Source: Streptomyces griseorubiginosus (GTDB lineage: Bacteria > Actinomycetota > Actinomycetes > Streptomycetales > Streptomycetaceae). From it: 64,000 bases of DNA. Within the stretch, counting starts at the first letter, position 1; every line of letters begins with the position of its first letter. The notes below the pieces were generated by a model. The model saw only the letters and a list, made by a program, of their open reading frames with translations, did no database searches and was not told the DNA's origin. The position numbers and the translations under genes were made by a program. Shown here one piece after another: positions 50,782-59,307 of the stretch. The stretch lies in contig NZ_KQ948744.1 in the NCBI RefSeq assembly GCF_001514195.1, forward strand, positions 124,001-188,000, given 5' to 3'.

Positions 50782-51645
50782 TCAGAGCCGGGTCGCCGTG
50801 CGGATCAGGGTGGCGAGGGGGAGTGAGCGGCTGTGGGCGGGCCAGACGATGTGGGTGACGACCGGGGGCGCGTCGGTCAGGGGGACCGCGGCGTGGTCCG
50901 ACCACAGCCAGGCGCGGGCGGAGTCGGGGAAGACCGCCACCGTGCGGCCGAGCGCGATCAGTTGGGCCAGTTGCGTCTGGTCGTGGATCTCGGGGCCCGG
51001 GCCGGGCGGGTAGGTGCCGTCGTGGGACCAGCGGGCCAGCGGCAGGTCCGTCACGTCGGTGACCTCGGCCAGGGACAGCGACGCGCGCGCGGCGAGGGGG
51101 TGCCCGGCGGGCAGGACGGCGATCTGCCCCTCGGTCAGCAACTCCTCGCTGTCGAATCCGGCGAGGGAGTTGAACGGTGTGTGCATGAGCGCCACGTCGG
51201 CGCGGCCGTCGCGCAGCATCTCGCCCTGCTCGCACGTGCCGCTCGGCAGCACCTCGACCTCGACCGCGCCGGGCTCGGCGGCGTAGGCGTCGAGGAGCTT
51301 GTGCAGCAACTCGTGGGACGCGGCGGCCTTGACCGCCAGCACCAGCCGGTTGCGGCGGGCACCGGTGCCGTCGGTCGCACCGGCCCGGGAGGTCCGGCGG
51401 GCGGCGGCGGTGACCGCGTCCAGGGCCGCGCGGCCCTCGTGCAGCAGCATCTCTCCCGCGTCGGTCAGGGCGACCCCGCGGCGGTCGCGCTCCAGCAGAC
51501 GGACGCCGAGCCGCCGCTCCAGCTGCTGGACGGCCCGGGACAGCGGGGGCTGGGCCATGCCGAGGCGCTGGGCGGCACGGCCGAAGTGCAGTTCTTCGGC
51601 GACGGCCAGGAAGTATCTCAACTCGCGGGTTTCCAGGGTCTCCAC
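50782..51645 (-). CDS. LysR-family transcription regulator
   Basis: A 287-aa regulator. The N-terminal winged HTH is textbook: ELRYFLAVAEELHFGRAAQR, PPLSRAVQQLERRLGVRLL and LTDAGEMLL. The effector domain follows from about 95 (VLPSGTCEQGEMLRDGRADV). GTG 51645 starts at the domain edge. It is divergent from an aldo/keto reductase gene 170 bp away, the usual arrangement for a LysR activator and its target, so control of that gene is inferred. Confidence 0.9.
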   Translation of the reverse strand: METLETRELRYFLAVAEELHFGRAAQRLGMAQPPLSRAVQQLERRLGVRLLERDRRGVALTDAGEMLLHEGRAALDAVTAAARRTSRAGATDGTGARRNRLVLAVKAAASHELLHKLLDAYAAEPGAVEVEVLPSGTCEQGEMLRDGRADVALMHTPFNSLAGFDSEELLTEGQIAVLPAGHPLAARASLSLAEVTDVTDLPLARWSHDGTYPPGPGPEIHDQTQLAQLIALGRTVAVFPDSARAWLWSDHAAVPLTDAPPVVTHIVWPAHSRSLPLATLIRTATRL

Positions 51646-51814
51646 CCGTCCAGCGTAACCGGCCGGTGATACCCGCCGGGTATCACAGGACACCGCTTCG
51701 GTATTGGCGGCGCCGGTCCGGGTCGGCCGACCATCGAGCACATCGACGGCGTCGCGGCCCGATGTCCTTTTGACTCACCCGACGCCCTTTCGGCTCAGCA
51801 GGGGAGACACAGCC

Positions 51815-52699
51815 ATGAGCACATCGTCCGCCGCACCGTCCACCGCACTGCCCGGTGGCACCTGGGCCCTGGGCGACCTGACCGTCACCCGCTTCGGCTA
51901 CGGCGCCATGCAGCTCGCCGGACCAGGGGTCATGGGCCCGCCCGCCGACCATGACGGCGCGCTCGCTGTCCTGAGGGAGGCCGTGGACCTGGGCATCACC
52001 CACATCGACACCGCCGGCGCGTACGGGCCACGCGTCACCAACCGGCTGATCCGGGAGGCGCTGCACCCCTTCCCGGCCTCGCTGCACATCGTGACCAAGG
52101 TCGGTGCGGAACGCGACGGACAGGGCGGCTGGCCTCCCGCCCGGCGGCCCGAGCAGCTGCGTCGCGCGGTCCACGAGAACCTGGAGGACCTCGGTCTCGA
52201 CGCGCTCGACGTGGTCCACCTCCGCCTCAGCGATGCGCAGGGCCCCCGCCCCGGCTCGCTCGCCGAGCCTTTCGAGGCGCTCGCGGAACTCCGGCGGCAG
52301 GGCCTGATCCGGCATCTGGGAGTGAGCAACGCGACCGCGGAACAGGTCGCCGAGGCGCGGGAGATAGCCCCGATCGTGTCCGTCCAGAACCTGTACAACC
52401 TCGCCCACCGCCACGACGACGACCTGATCGACGACCTCGCCGCCGAGGGCATCGCCTATGTGCCGTTCTTCCCGCTCGGCGGCTTCACCCCGTTGCAGTC
52501 GTCGGCGCTGACCGCCGTGGCCACCCGGCTGGACGCGACGCCGATGTCGGTCGCCCTGGCCTGGCTGCTCCGGAGGTCCCCGAACATCCTGCTGATCCCC
52601 GGCACCTCGTCGGTGGCCCACCTGCGCGAGAACATCACCGGCGCAGGCCTGACCCTCTCGGACGAGGACGTCACCGAGCTGGACAAGATCGGCACCTGA
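51815..52699 (+). CDS. Aldo/keto reductase
   Basis: A 294-aa NADPH-dependent (alpha/beta)8-barrel oxidoreductase. Visible are the catalytic Asp and Tyr (THIDTAGAYGP), the Lys strand (HIVTKVGAE), the His-type position (DVVHLRLSD), GVSN (HLGVSNAT) and the C-terminal NADPH-binding PGTSSVAHLRENI. It resembles the AKR11/oxidoreductase subgroup common in actinobacteria. A GGGGAG ribosome site precedes the ATG. Likely regulated by the divergent LysR protein. Confidence 0.9.
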   Translation: MSTSSAAPSTALPGGTWALGDLTVTRFGYGAMQLAGPGVMGPPADHDGALAVLREAVDLGITHIDTAGAYGPRVTNRLIREALHPFPASLHIVTKVGAERDGQGGWPPARRPEQLRRAVHENLEDLGLDALDVVHLRLSDAQGPRPGSLAEPFEALAELRRQGLIRHLGVSNATAEQVAEAREIAPIVSVQNLYNLAHRHDDDLIDDLAAEGIAYVPFFPLGGFTPLQSSALTAVATRLDATPMSVALAWLLRRSPNILLIPGTSSVAHLRENITGAGLTLSDEDVTELDKIGT

Positions 52700-52769
52700 A
52701 CATGCCTGGGGCCCCGGGAACGAACCTGCCCGGGGCCCCACAAACCGGCTGCTGCTTCCCTGTGACTGC

Positions 52770-52940
52770 CTACCAGCGATACCAGCGGCCCTTACGACCG
52801 CCCGCGTCCGCGCTGCGCAGCACGAAGCCGAGCAGCCAGACGACCAGCACGATGACGGCGAGCCACCACAGGGCCTTCAGCGCGAATCCCGCACCGAAGA
52901 GAAGCAGGGCCAGAAGCAGAACGACAAGCAGGGGAACCAT
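52770..52940 (-). CDS. 56-aa hydrophobic membrane protein
   Basis: A short gene from ATG 52940 with GGAGG ahead. The protein is almost wholly hydrophobic: MVPLLVVLLLALLLFGAGFA, then ALWWLAVIVLVVWLLGFV, then a basic RKGRWYRW tail, giving two membrane segments. It matches the small 'hydrophobic protein' found in many Streptomyces, often linked to stress regulons. Function unknown. It lies between the aldo/keto reductase and the hydrolase. Confidence 0.75.
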   Translation of the reverse strand: MVPLLVVLLLALLLFGAGFALKALWWLAVIVLVVWLLGFVLRSADAGGRKGRWYRW

Positions 52941-53052
52941 AGTTATCAACCTCCGCCGATCCTGTTGCCCGGCGATTCGAAGAACACACAGCCAATCTGC
53001 CTGGTTTCTTCACGACTCTTCCGGGAACTGGACCCAGTTTCGTCACCGGCGT

Positions 53053-53988
53053 TCAGTGCGTTGCCGGTCGGCCGATCTCCGTGGCGTCCATGAAGTCGAG
53101 CATCTTCCGGTTGGTCAGTTCCGCGTGGTCGATCTGCGGGCCGTGGCCGGTCCGGGAGATGATCTCGGCCCTGGCGCCGGGGACCAGCCGGGGTACGCGT
53201 TCGACCTGCCGGTCGGGGTGGACCAGGAGGCTGCGCCTGCCGAGCACCAGGTACAACGGCGTGCGGATCGCACCCAGTTCGGCCTCGGTGAGTGGCTGCG
53301 GCACCGGACGGCGGATGCGGTAGGCGCGGACCGCCGTGCGGATCATGGTGCGCAGTTCCGGGACGACGAGTACGGGTTGCTCCAGCCAGGACGCGAGACG
53401 TGGCCGCAGCGCCTTGGGCGCGAAGGTGGCGAACAGGCTCGCGAAGATCCATACGAAGAAACGCAGCCCCACCTTCTCCAGGCCCCCGGGGTCGAGCAGC
53501 GTGACCGACGCGAGGCGTTCCGGTGCGCGGTGTGCCTGGTTCAGGACGAGCCAGCCGCCGTACGACGAGCCGAGGAGGTGCACCTGGTCGAGCTCGAGCC
53601 CGGCGAGTGTCTCGTCCAGCCACTGTGCGGCCCGCTCGGGCTCGTGGAGGGGTGCCCGCTGCACGCTGCGGCCCGGGTCGCCCGGGGTGTCGATGGCGTA
53701 GACAGGCCGTTCGGCGCTGAGGGCGGGGGTGTTCGGATACCACATGGCGGAGCAGGAGCCGGCGCCGTGGACGAGGACGACGGGGGTGCGCTCGCGGGCG
53801 GCCGGGTCCTGGGGGTCGTAGCGGTAGACGTGCGTGGTCCCGAAGGACGTCTCCACGTCCAGCTCCGCGGCGGCGGGTGCGCCCAGCGCGTAGACCGCGT
53901 CGCAGGCGGCGAAGTAGCGGTCGCGCCAGGCGTCGCTGACGAAGCGGCCGACATCGGGCTGGGAACGGGCGGTTGTGGGCTCGGGCAC
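53053..53988 (-). CDS. Alpha/beta-fold hydrolase
   Basis: A 311-aa hydrolase: VVLVHGAGSCSAMW (oxyanion HG motif), the nucleophile elbow LLGSSYGGWL with the catalytic Ser, RTPLYLVLGRRSLLVHPD near the acid, and the late His in RTGHGPQIDH. No lid or signal peptide is seen. GTG 53988 lies five bases after AGGAGG, so this ribosome site selects it over the GTG two codons upstream. It is divergent from a TetR gene and shares its palindromic operator, so repression by that TetR is likely. Substrate unknown. Confidence 0.86.
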   Translation of the reverse strand: MPEPTTARSQPDVGRFVSDAWRDRYFAACDAVYALGAPAAAELDVETSFGTTHVYRYDPQDPAARERTPVVLVHGAGSCSAMWYPNTPALSAERPVYAIDTPGDPGRSVQRAPLHEPERAAQWLDETLAGLELDQVHLLGSSYGGWLVLNQAHRAPERLASVTLLDPGGLEKVGLRFFVWIFASLFATFAPKALRPRLASWLEQPVLVVPELRTMIRTAVRAYRIRRPVPQPLTEAELGAIRTPLYLVLGRRSLLVHPDRQVERVPRLVPGARAEIISRTGHGPQIDHAELTNRKMLDFMDATEIGRPATH

Positions 53989-54015
53989 GGCCACCTCCTG
54001 GGCAGTCGATCTTTG

Positions 54016-54053
54016 TGATACGAACGTACCACGAAAATGGTACGGCTGTATCA
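54016..54053. promoter_or_regulatory. 38-bp bipartite palindromic operator between hydrolase and TetR genes
   Basis: TGATAC-N4-GTACCA-N6-TGGTAC-N4-GTATCA is symmetric over all 24 specified positions. It lies between the divergent hydrolase and TetR genes, 28 bp before the hydrolase GTG and 55 bp before the TetR ATG. The composition is AT-rich compared with surroundings, as promoters are. Binding of one or two TetR dimers is expected. Confidence 0.8.
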
Positions 54054-54107
54054 TAAAAAATCGGTGGCGGAGTCCCGGTAGCGGACCAGGAGCGGAGAGG
54101 TCGAACC

Positions 54108-54710
54108 ATGCCCAAGCGCGTGGATCACGCGGAGCGGCGCACCGAGATCGCGCGGGCCCTCGTCCGGGCCGCCGGGCGGCAGGGGCTGCACGCGGTCGGG
54201 ATGCGGGACGTGGCGGCCGAAGCGGGTGTCTCCCTGCGGCTGGTGCAGTACTACTTCGAGTCCAAGGAGAAGCTGCTCCTGTTCGGACTACGGCACCTGG
54301 CCGACAGGTTCGGGGAACGGGTGGCCGCCCGGGTCCGCGCCGCCGGTGACGACCCCGGGCCGCGGGCGGTGATCGAGGCGCTGCTGATGGCGGCGCTGCC
54401 GGTCGACGAGGAGAGCCGTCTGTTCCACCACCTCTACACCTCGTACGCCGTCCTCTCGGTCACCGACGAGGCCCTCGCGGCCCAGCCCTTCATCAAGGAC
54501 CCCGACGCCGCTGAGACCACCCTCGCGGGGCTGCTGCGGCAGGCTGCGGACACCGGGCTGCTGCGGGCCGGTACGGACATCCACGCCGAGGCGGTCGGCC
54601 TGCTGGCCATGTCCGCGGGCCTCGGCACCAGCGTCCTGGTGGGCCAGCGCGACGCCGACTCCGCCAAAGCCGTACTCCGGTACCACCTGGACCGGATCTT
54701 CCGGGGCTGA
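54108..54710 (+). CDS. TetR-family transcription repressor
   Basis: A 200-aa regulator with N-terminal TetR HTH (RRTEIARALVRAAGRQGLHA, VGMRDVAAEAGVSLRLVQYY, FESKEKLL) and a C-terminal helical ligand domain of the TetR_C type (VIEALLMAALPVDEESRLFH). It begins MPKRVDHAERR, a frequent opening in actinobacteria. A GGAG-like site precedes the ATG. The large palindrome immediately upstream suggests it represses itself and the divergent hydrolase; the ligand is probably the hydrolase substrate or product. Confidence 0.9.
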   Translation: MPKRVDHAERRTEIARALVRAAGRQGLHAVGMRDVAAEAGVSLRLVQYYFESKEKLLLFGLRHLADRFGERVAARVRAAGDDPGPRAVIEALLMAALPVDEESRLFHHLYTSYAVLSVTDEALAAQPFIKDPDAAETTLAGLLRQAADTGLLRAGTDIHAEAVGLLAMSAGLGTSVLVGQRDADSAKAVLRYHLDRIFRG

Positions 54711-54712
54711 AG

Positions 54713-55306
54713 CTAGTCCTGGTACCTCGGCAGGTCGTCCGTGGAGATGGTCCAGTCGCCGATGGTGACGGCCTCGCCGTAGACGAAGTCCTTGCGGGTG
54801 GCGTAGCGGGGGCCGGCCGGGGTGGGGTGGATGTCGGTGAGGACGGCGCCGGTGGCGGTGCGCGGGTCGAAGATCGCGTAGACGGGGACGCCGATCAGGG
54901 GGTAGTCGCGAACCTTGCTGACCCAGTCGTTGTCCGGGTTGGAGCGGGAGACGACCTCGATGGCGGCACGGACCGTCCGGGGGTCGAATGAACCGTCCCC
55001 TTCCATCTCCGCCTCGGTGATCACCATGACATCGGGGCGGCGCATGATGCCTTCGGGCTCGTCCTCGACGTCGGGTTCGCCCGTGTGAGCCACGAGCGCC
55101 TCTGGCATCACCTGCTCCAGACGTTTGCGGACGCGCAGCACGGTGAGTTCGTGCGGCTTGGAGGGCGACATCATGTCGAGGACGATCCCTTCCTTGGTGA
55201 TCTCGAACTTGCCGGGAAGGGTGTCGTCCGTGGAAAGCACGAAGTCCCGCATGGCCCGGTAGAGAAGCGATGCGCCCTGCCGCATGTCGTCCGGGGCGAT
55301 GGTCAT
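54713..55306 (-). CDS. Uma2-family (DUF820) putative restriction-endonuclease-fold protein
   Basis: A 197-aa protein of the Uma2/DUF820 PD-(D/E)xK family. Conserved pieces: IVLDMMSPSKPHE, MRRPDVMVI (the PD), AIEVVSRSNPDND (the ExVS motif) and KVRDYPLIGVPVYAIFDP (the Lys). This fold suggests a nuclease, but Uma2 proteins are numerous in cyanobacteria and Streptomyces with no proven biology. ATG 55306 has GAGGAG upstream. It is convergent with the TetR gene, two bases apart. Confidence 0.87.
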   Translation of the reverse strand: MTIAPDDMRQGASLLYRAMRDFVLSTDDTLPGKFEITKEGIVLDMMSPSKPHELTVLRVRKRLEQVMPEALVAHTGEPDVEDEPEGIMRRPDVMVITEAEMEGDGSFDPRTVRAAIEVVSRSNPDNDWVSKVRDYPLIGVPVYAIFDPRTATGAVLTDIHPTPAGPRYATRKDFVYGEAVTIGDWTISTDDLPRYQD

Positions 55307-55358
55307 GGCACTCGCTCCTCGTCGTCTGTGCCCAGGGGCCAGGATCGTCACGTCCATG

Positions 55359-56219
55359 CTAGGCCGCGCTCGCGAGATCGCCTCGGCAGTCGCGGCAGTG
55401 GCCCGGGGATGGGGCGCGGAAGGCGCGGTCGCAGGTGTCGCAGGTCTGGAGGGGGTGGCGGGTTTCCGGGGGTTGGACCGGAGGTCGGTACGGGGGCAGG
55501 GGTGGGAGTTCTGCTGTGAGGCGGTGGGCCAGGAAGGCCGCCGGGCGGTGCAGGGGTTCTGAGGGCAGGCGGGCTGTCAGGGCGTCGCGTACGGCGGTCG
55601 GGGTCAGGTCTCGTTCCAGCCAGGCGGCGACCCCGGGGGCCAGGTGTTCCGTGTCCGTGGCCGACAGGAGCAGGCGGGGGTCGTGGCGGCGCAGGGTGCT
55701 CAGGACGTCGATGGCCTGCTGGATGAGGGCAGGGGATCGGTAGCCCGGCTGCGGTACGGCGGGCAAACGGCGCGGGCGGGGCTCTTGCCGCTTCTTCGGC
55801 GGGCCGGGGGCCTGGTCCTCGCCGGCGCGGCTGCGATGACCAGGCCGGTTGCAGGAGACCGTGCGGGTGACGATGTGGCCCCCGGCGACGCGTTCGCGGG
55901 TGCGGCGCAGGTAGCCGTGGGCCTCCAGTTCCCGCAGGGCGGCGGCGATACGGTCCCGGCCCTCGGGGAAGCGGGACGCGAGGGTCTTGATGTCCACGGA
56001 GGCGCCGGCGGGGAGGGACTGGATGTACAGGGCCAGCCCTCTGGCCACGAGCGAGAGCTCGGGGTGCTGGGCGAGGTGGTTGCCGATCACCGTGAAGCGT
56101 TCGGTGTGCCGGGCGTTCTCGTGAACGAGGCCACCCACGCGGGGGTGGTTTTTGCCCTCGGTACGGGACTGGGGGCGCGGGGGCGCGCTAGGGTTTTGCG
56201 TGTCCATCGGGAAGCTCAT
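55359..56219 (-). CDS. Winged-helix DNA-binding protein with C-terminal zinc ribbon
   Basis: A 286-aa protein. Residues about 40-110 form a replication-initiator-like winged helix (LSLVARGLALYIQSLPAGAS, VDIKTLASRFPEGRDRIAAA, LRELEAHGYLRRTRERV). A basic, Pro-rich linker follows, then a helical domain (about 165-235) and a four-Cys zinc ribbon at the end (CDTCDRAFRAPSPGHCRDC). Several paralogues occur in Streptomyces as 'helix-turn-helix domain-containing protein', often beside small regulators. Gene-specific targets are unknown; three similar half-sites directly upstream suggest autoregulation. Confidence 0.75.
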   Translation of the reverse strand: MSFPMDTQNPSAPPRPQSRTEGKNHPRVGGLVHENARHTERFTVIGNHLAQHPELSLVARGLALYIQSLPAGASVDIKTLASRFPEGRDRIAAALRELEAHGYLRRTRERVAGGHIVTRTVSCNRPGHRSRAGEDQAPGPPKKRQEPRPRRLPAVPQPGYRSPALIQQAIDVLSTLRRHDPRLLLSATDTEHLAPGVAAWLERDLTPTAVRDALTARLPSEPLHRPAAFLAHRLTAELPPLPPYRPPVQPPETRHPLQTCDTCDRAFRAPSPGHCRDCRGDLASAA

Positions 56220-56614
56220 TTCTTCCTAGGTGGCTGCCACCAGGAAGCGATCTCTTCCTTGGTGGCTAGGCCCTCGCATCGGGATGCCAGTCCCCGCGAG
56301 GGCCGTTGTCTTTCCGCGGCAGGTCCGCGGTCGTGTTGCGCTGACTGTAGAGCAAGCAACCGGGCCGAAATCCAGCTGAGTTGGCGATGTTCACTCGGGC
56401 GAGTGAGGCGAGTTGAGCTGCGGCTTCGGCGGGAGGAGGGGTGGGGCTTGGTGAGGTTTCTTTCTCCCGGAGTTCTTTCAGAAAGAGCGCCCGCGACACC
56501 GGCGCCCGGATCCCCAGGTGCCGGTGCTTACGCACTTATTGCACAAAAAATCTTCACCCCACCAGCGCGTGTTCCTAGGATGCGGAGATCAACAGACCCG
56601 TACGTGGGGGATAC
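56220..56614. other. 395-bp intergenic region with repeated half-sites
   Basis: Next to the winged-helix gene start lies an inverted pair, CTTCCTAGGTGGC and GCCACCAGGAAG (56222-56247), and a third half-site CTTCCTTGGTGGC (56254-56266). The remainder is moderately GC-rich with no supported gene; a minus-strand frame at 56266-56535 lacks a ribosome site and clear codon bias. The promoter of the secreted protein gene must lie near 56520-56600, which is AT-rich. Confidence 0.6.
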
Positions 56615-57436
56615 ATGCGAATACGCCTTGTGGTCACCGCCGTTGTCTCCGGAGCCGTCGCGCTGTCCGCGCTCGCCGTTCCGGTCGCCGCGCAGGCAGC
56701 GGAACGTGTGCCGGCGAAGCTCCGGCCGAACGACTCGCTGGGGAACACCAAGTTCTCGAACGCCGTCGTCAACGGTGGCAAGGACATCGTGCTCGGCACC
56801 AGCGGCACGAAGTCCGTCGTCGTCACGTACACCGCCACCGACCAGAACGGCATCGCGCTCACCGAGGCGTTCCTCTGGCAGGGCACCGACAGCTCGACCA
56901 CGGAGGGCATCACCGGTGGCCTCGGGACGGACGACGACCCCGACTGCACGGAGACGGCCACGCAGGGCACCTACCACTGCAAGGCCGTCTTCAACATCCA
57001 CCCGGCCACCGACATGAAGGACAACGGCGTCGCCGGGACCTGGAAGCTGTTCCTGGGCGCCTGGGACCTCTACGCGAACGCCAGTTACAACGACGACGTC
57101 ACCACCGCGTCCATCAAGAAGGCCGCCACGCTGACCGCCGACGCGACTCCCGAGCCGGTCAAGAAGGGCAAGACCATCACGGTCACGGGCAAGCTCGCCC
57201 GCGCGAACTGGTCGACGGGCAAGTACGCGGGCTATGTCTCGCAGCCCGTGAAGCTCCAGTTCCGCAAGAAGGGCAGCAGCACCTACACCACCCTCAAGAC
57301 GATCAAGACCAACAGCACGGGCGTCCTGAAGACCACGGCCAAGGCCACGGTCGACGGCTACTACCGCTACTCCTTCGCCGGCACCTCCACCACCGCCCCG
57401 GCCACGGCCCCGGGCGACTTCGTCGACGTCAGATGA
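56615..57436 (+). CDS. Secreted Ig-like protein of unknown function
   Basis: A 273-aa exported protein: signal peptide MRIRLVVTAVVSGAVALSAL with likely cleavage after AAQA (near 29). The mature part has an N-terminal beta-domain with two cysteines (DCTETATQGTYHC), perhaps a disulfide, and a C-terminal Ig-like domain (TPEPVKKGKTITVTGKLARA ... GYYRYSFAGTSTT) of the type seen in Streptomyces 'calcium-binding' or surface proteins. No catalytic site. Its stop overlaps the ATG of the next gene. Confidence 0.75.
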   Translation: MRIRLVVTAVVSGAVALSALAVPVAAQAAERVPAKLRPNDSLGNTKFSNAVVNGGKDIVLGTSGTKSVVVTYTATDQNGIALTEAFLWQGTDSSTTEGITGGLGTDDDPDCTETATQGTYHCKAVFNIHPATDMKDNGVAGTWKLFLGAWDLYANASYNDDVTTASIKKAATLTADATPEPVKKGKTITVTGKLARANWSTGKYAGYVSQPVKLQFRKKGSSTYTTLKTIKTNSTGVLKTTAKATVDGYYRYSFAGTSTTAPATAPGDFVDVR

Positions 57437-57672
57437 CAGTGGAGGAGAACGCCGGCCGTGGAGACGAGGTCGTCGGGTTCGTCGCCCTGATGCTCCTGGG
57501 CAGAGCGGCCCTGACCTTTGTGTTCGACCTGTTCTCCCTGGCCCGCGACTTCTCCGTCGGAAAGCTGGCGGACACCCTGCTCGACCTGGTTGTGGGAGTG
57601 GCCGTCTCTCTCCTCCTGCTCTGGCTTCTCGTCCGGCTCAGGGCGTGGAAGAGGCGGCGGACGCAGAGCTAG
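57433..57672 (+). CDS. Small two-segment membrane protein
   Basis: A 79-aa protein: acidic start (MTVEENAGRGDE), two hydrophobic stretches (about 14-34 and 47-68) and a basic end (RLRAWKRRRTQS). The ATG overlaps the stop of the secreted-protein gene (ATGA) and a GGAGG-like GTGGAGGAG lies just inside, so coupling is suggested. It overlaps the ATPase gene stop on the other strand by four bases. No function is known. Confidence 0.55.
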   Translation: MTVEENAGRGDEVVGFVALMLLGRAALTFVFDLFSLARDFSVGKLADTLLDLVVGVAVSLLLLWLLVRLRAWKRRRTQS

Positions 57673-58070
57673 GGGAACGTCACCTCGGCCCACACCGTCT
57701 TGCGCGGTGCGGGGCCGGGGGAGACGCCCCAGCGGGTGGACAGGGCGGCCACCAGCAGGAGGCCCCGGCCCGACTCCGCGTCCGGGGACGGGAGTTCGGG
57801 GTACGGGAGGCGGTCGCCCCTCGTGTCCGTGACCTCGATGCGCAACGTGTCGCCGACCACGTAGAGCGTCAGGCGGAAGTCCCTCCCTGGCACCCTGCCG
57901 TGCGTCGCCGCGTTCGCCGCCAGCTCCGCCACGATGTGCTCCGCCGGGTCCAACGGCAGGCCCCACTCCCGGAGTTGTTCGCACGCCAGCAGTCTCGCCA
58001 GGCGGGCTCCCCGGGGAGTGGCCGACAGCGGCACGCTGAAGTTCCTGATGACCGCGGTTTCCTGATTCAC
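57669..58070 (-). CDS. Anti-sigma-type ATP-binding protein (HATPase_c_2, RsbW-like)
   Basis: A 133-aa GHKL ATPase: IVAELAANAATHG is the N-box, DTRGDRL and ESGRGLLLVAALSTRWGV the G-boxes. Single-domain proteins like this either phosphorylate anti-sigma antagonists or, in Streptomyces, accompany XRE/DUF397 pairs (WhiJ/AbaA-like loci) in developmental regulation. Divergent from the XRE gene 153 bp away, consistent with the second role. Confidence 0.87.
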   Translation of the reverse strand: MNQETAVIRNFSVPLSATPRGARLARLLACEQLREWGLPLDPAEHIVAELAANAATHGRVPGRDFRLTLYVVGDTLRIEVTDTRGDRLPYPELPSPDAESGRGLLLVAALSTRWGVSPGPAPRKTVWAEVTFP

Positions 58071-58223
58071 GTCACTCAGCGTGCTGACGCTCGCTTACCG
58101 TGAACAGTGACTGAGCCGATACGTACGGTGACTGTCCGGAGCTTGTCCGGTCGTGTCCGGGCTGTCCGGGGCGGTCGTACGGGTAGGGCGTCGCGGTAGG
58201 CACGTACGGCGGAGGGGCGCGGA

Positions 58224-59048
58224 ATGAGCGTGGACGGCGAGACGGTCGATCCGGACGACGAGTGGGGTGTCGCGGTCATCGCGACGGTCGGACGGCAACT
58301 GAAGCTGCGGCGGGAGGCCGTGGGGATGCGGGCCGGCGAGTTCGGGGAGGCGGTCGGGTACGGGGAGGACCTCGTCTACAAGATCGAGGGCGGCAAGCGG
58401 ATTCCCCGGCAGGAGTATCTGGACAGAGCGGACGAGGTGCTGGGGGCCGGTGGGCTCATCTCCGCGGCCTGGGAGGACGTCAAGAAGGTCCGGTATCCCA
58501 AGAAGGTCCGCGAGCTGGCCAAGTTGGAGGGGCAGGCCGTCGAGATCGGCGTCTACGAGTGCAACATCGTCGCCGGGTTGTTGCAGACCCCGGAGCATGC
58601 GCGAGCCGTCATCTCCGCCGCGCAGCCGCCGTATTCGCCGGACGACGTGGAGCGCATGGTCAACGCTCGGCTTGCGCGGCAGGCCGTCTTCGAGCGCGAT
58701 CCGGCGCCGTCCATTCACTTCGTGCTGGAAGAGGCGGCCTTGCGTCGTCCCATCGGAGGCACAATGGTGTGGCGACGGCAGCTCGAACGCCTGCTGGAGG
58801 TGGGGCGGCTGCACAACGTCGTGCTTCAGGTGATGCCGCTGAACACCGAGGTGCACTCCGGTCTGGACGGAAGGATCGAGGTGCTGAAGTTCCCTGACGG
58901 TACGGCGGTTGGGCGGTCCGACGGTCGTGCGACCTCGGATCCGAAACAGCTGCGCATCCTGGAACTGCGGTATGGCACGATCCGCGCGCAGGCTCTCTCA
59001 CCAGGGGAGTCGCTGGTCCTCATCGAACAACTGCTGGGAGCAACATGA
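58224..59048 (+). CDS. XRE-family regulator with DUF5753 domain (WhiJ-like)
   Basis: A 274-aa protein: an XRE HTH at about 18-75 (VGRQLKLRREAVGMRAGEFG, VYKIEGGKRIP) followed by the DUF5753 domain (about 95-270: ECNIVAGLLQTPEHARAVI, VLEEAALRRPIGG, VLQVMPLNTEVHSGLDG). This architecture is the Streptomyces WhiJ-like family that controls differentiation and antibiotic production through nearby DUF397 partners. Its stop overlaps the DUF397 gene start (ATGA). Confidence 0.9.
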   Translation: MSVDGETVDPDDEWGVAVIATVGRQLKLRREAVGMRAGEFGEAVGYGEDLVYKIEGGKRIPRQEYLDRADEVLGAGGLISAAWEDVKKVRYPKKVRELAKLEGQAVEIGVYECNIVAGLLQTPEHARAVISAAQPPYSPDDVERMVNARLARQAVFERDPAPSIHFVLEEAALRRPIGGTMVWRRQLERLLEVGRLHNVVLQVMPLNTEVHSGLDGRIEVLKFPDGTAVGRSDGRATSDPKQLRILELRYGTIRAQALSPGESLVLIEQLLGAT

Positions 59049-59248
59049 TCCGCAAGCCCGCTGCCGGGGAGGTCTCCGACCTGGCGTGGTTCAAGAGCAG
59101 TTACAGCGGCGGCAATGACGGCAACTCCTGCGTCGAGATCGCGGTGGCGCCCCGCACGGTCCACGTCCGTGACTCCAAGCACGACACCACCGGCCCCCGC
59201 CTGGCCTTCACCTCGGCCAGCTGGACCGCGTTCGTGTCGCAGGCCTGA
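59045..59248 (+). CDS. DUF397 protein
   Basis: A 67-aa protein with the DUF397 signature: WFKSSYSGGNDGNSCVEIAV followed by VRDSKHDTTGPRLAFTSASW. DUF397 proteins pair with DUF5753 XRE regulators and probably modulate them in a toxin-antitoxin-like or co-repressor manner. Translation is coupled to the XRE gene. Confidence 0.92.
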   Translation: MIRKPAAGEVSDLAWFKSSYSGGNDGNSCVEIAVAPRTVHVRDSKHDTTGPRLAFTSASWTAFVSQA

Positions 59249-59252
59249 CGCC

Positions 59253-59283
59253 GGAGCCCCCGGCCGGTACGACCAGGGGCTCC
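59253..59283. terminator. Bidirectional hairpin between DUF397 and terD genes
   Basis: An 8-bp perfect stem GGAGCCCC/GGGGCTCC (59253-59260 with 59276-59283) with a 15-nt loop lies between the convergent DUF397 and TerD genes. It likely ends both transcripts. Confidence 0.6.
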
Positions 59284-59307
59284 CGCTCAGCTCAGCGCAG
59301 CGGAACG

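Noticed and set aside
56266..56535. An 89-residue minus-strand frame upstream of the winged-helix gene
   Set aside because: No ribosome site, weak third-position GC, no motif; it overlaps the repeated half-sites.
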